Source: an uncultured Methylocystaceae bacterium (GTDB lineage Bacteria; Pseudomonadota; Alphaproteobacteria; Rhizobiales; Beijerinckiaceae). From it: a stretch of DNA of 11,291 bases. Below, in pieces: positions 6,417-11,291 of the stretch. Made by a program: the position numbers and the translations under genes. The notes under the pieces were generated by a model. It saw only the letters and a program-made list of their open reading frames with translations. It ran no database searches and had not been told where the DNA came from. The stretch spans positions 1 to 11,291 of the forward strand of contig CAMFKC010000020.1 in the NCBI GenBank assembly GCA_945956975.1, written 5' to 3'. Position 1 is the first letter of the stretch; each line of letters opens with the position of its first letter.

Positions 6417-7217
6417 ATGAGCGCACTCGCGCCATATGACGTCAGCGCTTTCAACACGGCGGCGACGTCCGAGAACAAGATCCACGACGACGACGTCGCC
6501 CGCCGCTTCGGCTTCACCGGCGCGCTGGTGCCGGGCGTCGAAGTGTACGCCTACATGGCGCGCATGCCGGTCGCGCGATGGGGCCGGGCGTGGCTCGAGC
6601 GGGGCGGCGCGGAATGCCGCTTCGTGAAGCCTGTCTACGACGGAAACATCGCTCGCGTGAGCGCGGAGGAGGCGAACGGCGTGCTGAACATGCGCGTGGA
6701 CAGCGGCGGCGTTCTATGCGCGACCGGCCATGCCATTCTCGTCGACGCTGCGCCTGCGCCTGCTTTCGATTCGCTGCCGCTCGGCGTATTGCCTGCGGAG
6801 AGGCCAAAGGCGAGCGAGAGCAACCTTGCGCCGGGCCTGTCGCTCGGCCTCGCGCCGGTCACGATCGACCGCGCCGCGCTTCAGCAATATCTGGCCGACA
6901 TCCGCGAGCAGGACGGACTCTACCTGCGCGAAAACCTGGTGCATCCCGGCCAGATCCTGCGGCTGTGCAACGCCGCGCTGGTGCAGAGCGTGGTGCTGGG
7001 CCCGTGGATTCACGTCGGCAGCCGGCTGCGCAACTACAGCGCCGCCCGGGTCGGGCAGGAACTGACGCTGCGCAATCGCATCACGTCCAACGGCGTGAGC
7101 AAGGGCCACGCGATCGTGGAATTCGATGCGCTCGCCGTGGCCGACGGGCAGCAGGTGGTGGCGCAGATCACGCATACGGCGATCTGGCGGCCGCGGCATG
7201 TGGCGGAGGCGGCTTGA
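6417..7217 (+). CDS. MaoC-like double-hotdog protein (putative acyl-CoA dehydratase/hydratase)
   Basis: A 266-residue protein without a signal peptide. The segment NKIHDDDVARRFGFTGALVP (20-39), then Gly40, corresponds to the hydratase-2 motif of MaoC/R-specific enoyl-CoA hydratases; the hotdog helix ends in the usual Pro-Gly turn. The second half (about 145-260) looks like another hotdog: LYLRENLVHPGQILRLCNAA, then strands IHVGSRLRNYSAARVGQELT and KGHAIVEFDALAV. Known relatives hydrate or dehydrate acyl-CoA thioesters. Here the catalytic His (His23) is kept, but the residue expected to be Asp in GDxNPxH aligns with Ser18, so the activity may differ (thioesterase, binding only, or another chemistry). 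The start is fixed by GGGAGG (6405-6410) 6 bases upstream. It is divergent from the binding protein and precedes the dehydrogenase by 158 bp that hold a repeat, so co-transcription is possible but not certain. Confidence 0.75.
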   Translation: MSALAPYDVSAFNTAATSENKIHDDDVARRFGFTGALVPGVEVYAYMARMPVARWGRAWLERGGAECRFVKPVYDGNIARVSAEEANGVLNMRVDSGGVLCATGHAILVDAAPAPAFDSLPLGVLPAERPKASESNLAPGLSLGLAPVTIDRAALQQYLADIREQDGLYLRENLVHPGQILRLCNAALVQSVVLGPWIHVGSRLRNYSAARVGQELTLRNRITSNGVSKGHAIVEFDALAVADGQQVVAQITHTAIWRPRHVAEAA

Positions 7218-7238
7218 AGGTTTGCGCATACCCCGACT

Positions 7239-7345
7239 CCTCATGCTGAGGAGGTCGCGCAGCGGCCGTATCGAAGCATGGCGTCGCCAAAAATCGCGGC
7301 CCGGCCACTTCCAGACGCGCCCTGCGCGCGCTCCTCAGGGTGAGG
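7239..7345. repeat. Imperfect inverted repeat, CCTCAnnCTGAGGAG type
   Basis: The left end CCTCATGCTGAGGAG (7239-7253) and the right end, reading CCTCACCCTGAGGAG on the minus strand (7345-7331), are matching termini. Further in, both carry CGCGCAG, a CGT core and a GAAG block, so the arms match imperfectly over about 40 bases each. I recall near-identical elements (CTCATCCTGAGGAG...) from rhizobial genomes. It fills most of the gap between the hotdog and dehydrogenase genes. A cluster of stems here could attenuate or process a shared transcript. Confidence 0.75.
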
Positions 7346-7375
7346 GTTCGGAATTGATTTCTTGAGGAGACATTC

Positions 7376-8278
7376 ATGAGCAAGGAACGCATCGGCTTCG
7401 TGGGCGTCGGCCTGATGGGCCATGGCATGGCGAAGAACATCGTCGAGAACGGATATCCCCTGACCGTGCTCGCGCATCGCAATCGCGCGCCGGTCGAAGA
7501 CCTGATCAAGCGCGGCGCGGCGGAAGCGGCAAGCGCGCGCGAGCTGGCCGAGGCCAGCGACATCGTCTTCATCTGCGTGACCGGCTCGCCGGAAGTCGAG
7601 GCGGTCGTGCGCGGCGGGCTGAAGGATGGATTGAAGAGCGGCGCCATCATCGTCGACTGCTCGACCGCCGATCCCGTCTCCACGATGGCGCTTGCCGCGG
7701 AACTCGCCGGCGCCGGCGTCACGCTGGTGGATGCGCCGCTGTCGCGCACGCCGAAGGAAGCCTGGGAGGGCACGCTCGACACGATGGTCGGCGCCAGTGA
7801 AGAGATCTTCGCGCGCATCAAGCCGGTGCTGGATACATGGGCGGGCCGCGTGGTGCACATCGGCGGCACGGGCGACGGACACCGCATGAAGCTGCTCAAC
7901 AACTTTCTCGCGATGGGCTACGCCGCCATGTATTCCGAAGCGATCACGCTCGCCCAGAAGGTCGGAATCACGCCGCAGCGCTTCGACAGCGTGGTGCGCG
8001 GCGGCCGGATGGATTGCGGTTTCTACCAGACCTTCATGCGCTGGACGCTCGAAGGCGACCGCGACGCGCACAAGTTCACGCTGGCGAACGCCTTCAAGGA
8101 CATGCGCTATCTGGAAAGCATGGCGGACGCCGCGGGCATGTCGAACCCGCTCGGCAACGCGGTGAAGAATTCCTACGCGCTGGCCGTCGCGCGCGGCGGC
8201 GCGCAGGACTACGTGCCGATGCTGGCGACCGCGGTGGCCGCGATGAACGGCGTGGATATCGCGCCGAAGAAGGGGTAG
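7376..8278 (+). CDS. NAD(P)-dependent beta-hydroxyacid dehydrogenase family oxidoreductase
   Basis: A 300-residue cytoplasmic oxidoreductase of the 3-hydroxyisobutyrate/tartronate-semialdehyde/sulfolactaldehyde reductase family. The Rossmann motif is GFVGVGLMGHGMAKN (7-21). Arg35 and Arg37 after the second strand could favour NADP(H). The C-terminal helical domain has the catalytic-lysine segment HRMKLLNN with Lys172 and Asn176, and FKDMRYL (Lys241, Asp242). The substrate loop, normally DAPVSGGxxGAxxGTL, reads DAPLSRTPKEAWEGTL (119-134): Ser-Gly-Gly is replaced by Ser-Arg-Thr-Pro. This resembles the GRT variant I recall in YihU-type sulfolactaldehyde reductases and predicts a different, possibly anionic, substrate. 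The start has GAGGAGA (7364-7370) 5 bases upstream. Its end faces the convergent hydrolase across the 8286-8340 hairpin. The family is certain; the exact substrate is not. Confidence 0.9.
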   Translation: MSKERIGFVGVGLMGHGMAKNIVENGYPLTVLAHRNRAPVEDLIKRGAAEAASARELAEASDIVFICVTGSPEVEAVVRGGLKDGLKSGAIIVDCSTADPVSTMALAAELAGAGVTLVDAPLSRTPKEAWEGTLDTMVGASEEIFARIKPVLDTWAGRVVHIGGTGDGHRMKLLNNFLAMGYAAMYSEAITLAQKVGITPQRFDSVVRGGRMDCGFYQTFMRWTLEGDRDAHKFTLANAFKDMRYLESMADAAGMSNPLGNAVKNSYALAVARGGAQDYVPMLATAVAAMNGVDIAPKKG

Positions 8279-8285
8279 CGGACAT

Positions 8286-8340
8286 GGACCGCGAGCCTTC
8301 AGGCTCGCACATGCAAGGCGAGCCTGAAGGCTCGCGGTCC
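8286..8340. repeat. REP-like nested inverted repeat, copy 2
   Basis: Arms 8286-8308 and 8318-8340 are perfect 23-bp reverse complements around a 9-base centre. Each arm carries outer GGACC and an inner hairpin GCGAGCC-TTCA-GGCTCGC. The plan equals that of the element at 88-161 with two inner-stem pairs swapped (C-G to G-C, G-C to A-T), so pairing is conserved while sequence is not. It fills the 69-bp gap between two convergent stop codons and is a plausible bidirectional transcription end; there is no T-run. Confidence 0.88.
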
Positions 8341-8347
8341 GCTTCGC

Positions 8348-9214
8348 TCACGCGCCCAGGAACGACTCAATCTCGCTGCGCACTTCCTCCGGCTGGTCGT
8401 GCTGCACCCAATGGCCGGAATCCGCGATCGTCTTCGCGCGCGCATTCGGGAAGCGCTGCACCAGCCCGTGCCGCTTCTCGTTGTCGAGAAAGCTGCGATC
8501 CGCGAAGAGCAGCAGCGTCGGACACGTGATGCGCGACCACAGCGCCACATGGTCCTCCGGCCATAGGCGATGCGGCGCAGCCACGCGCTGGTATTTGTCG
8601 AATTTCCACACGAAGGCGCCGGTCTCGTCGCGCTTCAGCGCGTGCCTGGCCAGATGCAGCGCCAGTTCGTCCGTCAGCCGCGTATTGCGCTTCTTCATGC
8701 GCTCGGCGGCCTCCTCGATCGTCGCATAGCCGCGCGGCGTCTTGCCCTCACGCTCCTTGAGCTGCGCGACGGACTTGAGAATGCGCTCGTGCGTCGGGGC
8801 GCGCGGCGCGTCCGGCAGCACCGTCACGCCGTCGAGCACGACGAGTTTTTCGACCTTCTCCGGATAGGTTCCAGAAAAGATCAGCGACACCATGCCGCCC
8901 ATGGAATGGCCGACAATGCAGGCGCGCTCGATACCGAGCGTCTCGTAGAGGCGCAGGATGTCGTAGACATATTCGGTGAGCGCGTAGGAGCCGCCTTTCG
9001 TCCAGTCGGAATCGCCGTGGCCGCGCAGGTCCGGCGCGATCACGTGGAAGCGCGGCAGCAATTCGCGCGCGAGCCGGTCCCAGCTACGGCAATGGTCCCC
9101 GCCGCCGTGGATCAGCAGCAGCGGCGGCGCGCTGTCGTTGCCCCAGTCCGCGTAATGCAGGCGCAGGCCGTGGGACGTGTAGAAGCAATCCTTGGGTTCG
9201 GTCATCTCGTCCAT
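8348..9214 (-). CDS. Alpha/beta-hydrolase
   Basis: A 288-residue alpha/beta-hydrolase without a signal peptide. The oxyanion segment is LLLIHGGGDH (32-41), followed by PDLRGHGDSD (61-70). The nucleophile elbow is GHSMGG (102-107) with Ser104, and the catalytic His is His268 in SGHWVQHDQPE (266-276). The acid is probably Asp239 in LLLFADRSFLD (235-244). A lid of about 50 helical residues (140-215) lies before the last strands. Relatives cleave esters, thioesters or C-C bonds; the substrate is unknown. It follows the acyl-CoA ligase by 14 bp on the same strand, so the two form an operon and may act on the same acid. No strong ribosome binding site precedes the ATG at 9214, and an in-frame ATG at 9205 is a close alternative. 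Confidence 0.9.
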   Translation of the reverse strand: MDEMTEPKDCFYTSHGLRLHYADWGNDSAPPLLLIHGGGDHCRSWDRLARELLPRFHVIAPDLRGHGDSDWTKGGSYALTEYVYDILRLYETLGIERACIVGHSMGGMVSLIFSGTYPEKVEKLVVLDGVTVLPDAPRAPTHERILKSVAQLKEREGKTPRGYATIEEAAERMKKRNTRLTDELALHLARHALKRDETGAFVWKFDKYQRVAAPHRLWPEDHVALWSRITCPTLLLFADRSFLDNEKRHGLVQRFPNARAKTIADSGHWVQHDQPEEVRSEIESFLGA

Positions 9215-9228
9215 CTTGTCTGGAATTG

Positions 9229-10806
9229 TCAGGCTGCGGCGATGCGTTCCATCGCCATGGCGCGCAATTTCGCGCGCTGGATCTTCACGCCATTGGCGCT
9301 GTCGGTGACGGGAAAGGCGTCGATGAAGAAGATGCGGGCGGGAACCTTGTAGCCGGCGAGCCGGGCGCGCACATGCGCGATGAGATCGCTCTCCTGCGGC
9401 GAAGCGCCGGGTTTCGGAATGACAAAGGCCGCGCAGCGCGCCTGCGTGCCCATGTCGATCGCGACCACCTGCGCATCGGCCACGCCCTCGCAGGCCTTGA
9501 GCTCATCCTCGATCTCGCCGGGGCCGACGAGAAAGCCGCCGAGCCGCATCGCATCGCCGGCGCGCGTCTCGTAGATGAAGGAGCCGTCGTCGCGCAGCCG
9601 ACCGATATCGCCGGTGCGGAAGAAGCCGTCCGCCGTCGTCGCCTCGGCTGTCGCCTCGGGGTTACGGAAATAACCCAGAAAGCGCGAGGGCGCGTCGATC
9701 TCGATCTCGCCGCTGACTCCGGGCGGCGCCAGTTCGCCGGTCTCCGCATCGCGCACCCGCACGCGCGCCTGCGGCGACATGGGCCAGCCGCCGCATTCGA
9801 TGCGATCGGCAAAGGCGACGTCCGCGCGGCCGATCGAAAAGAGCGCCTGCACTTCGCTCGATCCGTAGAGGCCATAGAGCGGCAGGCCGCGCGTCTCCGC
9901 TTCGGCGGCGAAATCGCGCCAGCCGGGCTGGAAGGCCGCGAAGCCGAGGAGTTCGGCGTCGGGCAGCGGCTTGGCCTCATCGGTGAGGGAGAGGATGCGG
10001 CGGAACATTTCGTCCGAGCCGAAGCTGTGCGTGATCCTCTCGTCCTGCAGGATGCGCAGCGCGGGCGCGGCGTCGAAAGCGTCCATCACGTGGATACGCG
10101 TGCGCCCCGCGAGAAAGCCGAGCAGGCTCGCCATGCCGAACGTGCCGCAGAACGGCAGCATGGCGAGCAGCGATTTTTTGGGCGTGAGATCCAGCGCGCG
10201 CGCAATCGAATGCCCATGAGACGCGAGCGTCTTCTGCGAATGGGCGACGAGTTTGGGTCCCTTCGTGGTGCCCGACGTCGTGAACAGCAGGAGCGGCAGG
10301 TCGGGCGTCGAATGGACAGGCGGCGTGCGGCTGTCGCGCGCGAAAGCGTCGAAGCGGACGACAGGCCAGGGAGCCGTCACATCGCCCTCGCCGACCATGG
10401 CGATCTTCTGCAACGCCGGCACGGCGGCGGGATCGAGATCGCGCAGGATCGCGGGAAAGTCGATGGAGCGGAACCCTGGCTCCAGCACCAGCAGCTTCGC
10501 CCGCGAGAGGCCGACCACATGCGCGACGTCGGCGGCGCGGTAGCGCGTGTTGACCGCCGCGGTTATGGCGCCGACGCGCGCGCAGGCGAAGAACAGCGCG
10601 AGCCATTCCACGCGATTGACCAGCCAGACCGCGACGACGTCGCCGTGACCCACGCCGTGGATCGCGAGCCAGCCCGCCGTCTGCTCGACCTTGCGCCGAA
10701 AATCGGCGCGCGTGACGGAGGCGCCGTCGAAGACGAAGAGGACATCGTCGGGCGCGCCTTCCTCGATCAGGGAGAAAAGGGGCAGGTCAGCGGCTTGCGT
10801 GGTCAT
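9229..10806 (-). CDS. AMP-forming acyl-CoA synthetase/ligase
   Basis: A 525-residue ANL-superfamily enzyme that would activate a carboxylic acid with ATP to an acyl-AMP and then to acyl-CoA. The P-loop is TTSGTTKGPK (176-185), the adenine motif YGLYGSSEV (311-319), and the ribose-binding Asp is Asp400 in GFFRTGD (394-400). The hinge region is RAGDAMRLGGFLVGPGEIED (415-434). The catalytic lysine is Lys508 in ANGVKIQRAKLR (504-515), where one extra residue separates Gly from Lys compared with the usual GK; I recall this NGxK variant from a fatty-acyl-CoA ligase subgroup. No signal peptide. Length is normal. The ATG at 10806 has only a weak purine stretch upstream. It is the first gene of an operon with the hydrolase and is divergent from the MFS transporter. 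Substrate is likely a fatty or aromatic acid; this cannot be narrowed further. Confidence 0.93.
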   Translation of the reverse strand: MTTQAADLPLFSLIEEGAPDDVLFVFDGASVTRADFRRKVEQTAGWLAIHGVGHGDVVAVWLVNRVEWLALFFACARVGAITAAVNTRYRAADVAHVVGLSRAKLLVLEPGFRSIDFPAILRDLDPAAVPALQKIAMVGEGDVTAPWPVVRFDAFARDSRTPPVHSTPDLPLLLFTTSGTTKGPKLVAHSQKTLASHGHSIARALDLTPKKSLLAMLPFCGTFGMASLLGFLAGRTRIHVMDAFDAAPALRILQDERITHSFGSDEMFRRILSLTDEAKPLPDAELLGFAAFQPGWRDFAAEAETRGLPLYGLYGSSEVQALFSIGRADVAFADRIECGGWPMSPQARVRVRDAETGELAPPGVSGEIEIDAPSRFLGYFRNPEATAEATTADGFFRTGDIGRLRDDGSFIYETRAGDAMRLGGFLVGPGEIEDELKACEGVADAQVVAIDMGTQARCAAFVIPKPGASPQESDLIAHVRARLAGYKVPARIFFIDAFPVTDSANGVKIQRAKLRAMAMERIAAA

Positions 10807-10830
10807 CCGGGCTCGTATGCGCAGGGGCGA

Positions 10831-10859
10831 TTGGTTTCGGGCGAAGGATAATGTCTAAT
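10831..10859 (+). promoter_or_regulatory. Possible promoter of the MFS gene
   Basis: TTGGTT (10831-10836), 17 bases, TCTAAT (10854-10859). The -10 matches consensus at 5 of 6 bases, the -35 only at the first three. A start near 10866 would leave a leader of about 50 bases before the MFS gene. Confidence 0.3.
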
Positions 10860-10880
10860 CCGCCGCGTTGCGAGGGAGGC

Positions 10881-10925
10881 ATGTTCTTGGACCGGAAGCG
10901 CCAGACCGCGCACGCATGGCGATGA
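10881..10925 (+). other. Possible 14-codon leader ORF
   Basis: An ATG at 10881 follows GAGGGAGG (10872-10879), and its frame encodes MFLDRKRQTAHAWR, ending at TGA 10923-10925, which overlaps the ATG at 10922 of the MFS frame as ATGA. The best ribosome binding site in this gap serves this frame rather than the MFS starts, although its spacing to the ATG is tight (a TTG at 10887 is better spaced). It could couple translation to the transporter. The evidence is only arrangement. Confidence 0.25.
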
Positions 10926-11291
10926 ATCAGACCCCCTCGCCCGCCCGGCTCGCAGTCGGCGGCATGCTCGCCATGGCTTCGGCGTTCGGCATCGGCCGCT
11001 TCGTCTACACGCCGATCCTGCCGGTGATGATCGCCGACGGCGCGCTGACGCCGTCGAGCGCGGGCTTCGTCGCGGCCGCAAATTTCCTCGGCTACCTCAT
11101 GGGCGCGCTGATGGGCGCGAGCGCCGTCACGCAGCGCAGGCCGCGCCTTTTCTTCCTCGCGGGGCTGCTGGCGGGCGGTCTCTCGCTCGCAGGCATGGCC
11201 GCGCCGCCCTCGGTCGCCGTCTTTTCCATCATGCGATTCATCGGCGGCTTCGGCAGCGCGGCCGGCGCGGTCGCCGGCGGCGTGCTGCTCG
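10916..11291 (+). CDS. YbfB/YjiJ family MFS transporter, 5' part
   Basis: The first 125 codons of a major facilitator superfamily transporter, cut by the window edge. The segment AFGIGRFVYTPILPVM (23-38) and FVAAANFLGYLMGALMG (54-70) match the YbfB/YjiJ (MFS_4) family. Four membrane helices are visible at roughly 12-32, 51-70, 80-98 and 102-124; a full member has 12. The substrate of the family is not established. Two in-frame ATGs, 10916 and 10922, lack a nearby ribosome binding site; the second overlaps the stop of a short leader ORF. The gene is divergent from the acyl-CoA ligase across about 110 bp, so it may export or import a compound handled by that operon, but this is inference from position. 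Confidence 0.88.
   Translation, partial: MAMNQTPSPARLAVGGMLAMASAFGIGRFVYTPILPVMIADGALTPSSAGFVAAANFLGYLMGALMGASAVTQRRPRLFFLAGLLAGGLSLAGMAAPPSVAVFSIMRFIGGFGSAAGAVAGGVLL

Noticed and set aside
5243..6439. 398-codon plus-strand frame opposite the binding-protein gene
   Set aside because: It is an antisense shadow of a full-length, clearly recognisable periplasmic binding protein.
6314..6517. Longer N-terminus for the periplasmic binding protein
   Set aside because: The extension would overlap the hotdog gene on the other strand and bury the signal peptide. ATG 6313 has a strong Shine-Dalgarno.
9226..10851. 541-codon open frame on the plus strand opposite the acyl-CoA ligase
   Set aside because: It is Arg/Ala/Gly/His-rich without any domain, and the opposite strand holds a complete ligase with all motifs. 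Long antisense frames are expected at this GC content.

Overview
The window is GC-rich throughout and densely coded, with long antisense shadow ORFs. The gene families and interspersed repeats look like an alphaproteobacterium, most likely Hyphomicrobiales (Rhizobiales). This placement rests on codon style, the Peripla_BP_6 and acyl-CoA gene repertoire, and repeat families I recall from Bradyrhizobium/Rhodopseudomonas-like genomes; no marker gene proves it. I see no RNA gene, IS element, prophage or CRISPR array.

Layout. Bases 1-270 have no convincing gene. They hold a 26-bp-arm perfect inverted repeat (88-161) and a near-consensus sigma70 promoter wrapped by an 11-bp inverted repeat (223-259), placed so close to the next ATG that the mRNA is probably leaderless. 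That promoter would drive a two-gene operon: a DUF2239 protein (271-840) and a P-loop kinase/ATPase (837-1346, ATGA overlap). It converges, with only 4 bp between, on a secreted LprI-like/DUF3298 protein (1351-2325, minus). Divergent from that gene is purD (2439-3701), the one clear housekeeping gene. Next is a DUF1615 protein (3712-4962) with lytic-transglycosylase-like motifs, whose signal peptide appears to be partly encoded by a palindromic repeat (3721-3806).

The second half looks catabolic. An orphan branched-chain-amino-acid-type periplasmic binding protein (5105-6313, minus) is divergent from a double-hotdog MaoC-like protein (6417-7217), which is followed by a beta-hydroxyacid dehydrogenase (7376-8278). 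Converging on these is a two-gene minus-strand operon: an AMP-forming acyl-CoA ligase (9229-10806) and an alpha/beta hydrolase (8348-9214). Together they could take up, activate, hydrate or cleave, and oxidise an organic acid. No substrate can be read from the sequence, and transporter permeases and a regulator are absent from the window. A YbfB/YjiJ-type MFS transporter starts divergently from the ligase and runs off the right edge.

The most notable non-gene signal is the interspersed repeats. Five elements of four kinds occupy the convergent and co-directional gaps larger than 14 bp and one upstream region, and none of the three divergent promoter gaps. Two of them (88-161, 8286-8340) share the same nested-hairpin plan with compensatory stem changes. 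I do not see a clear-cut novel defence or mobile system. The strongest leads are the leaderless, operator-flanked DUF2239/P-loop operon and the exaptation of a repeat as a secretion signal.
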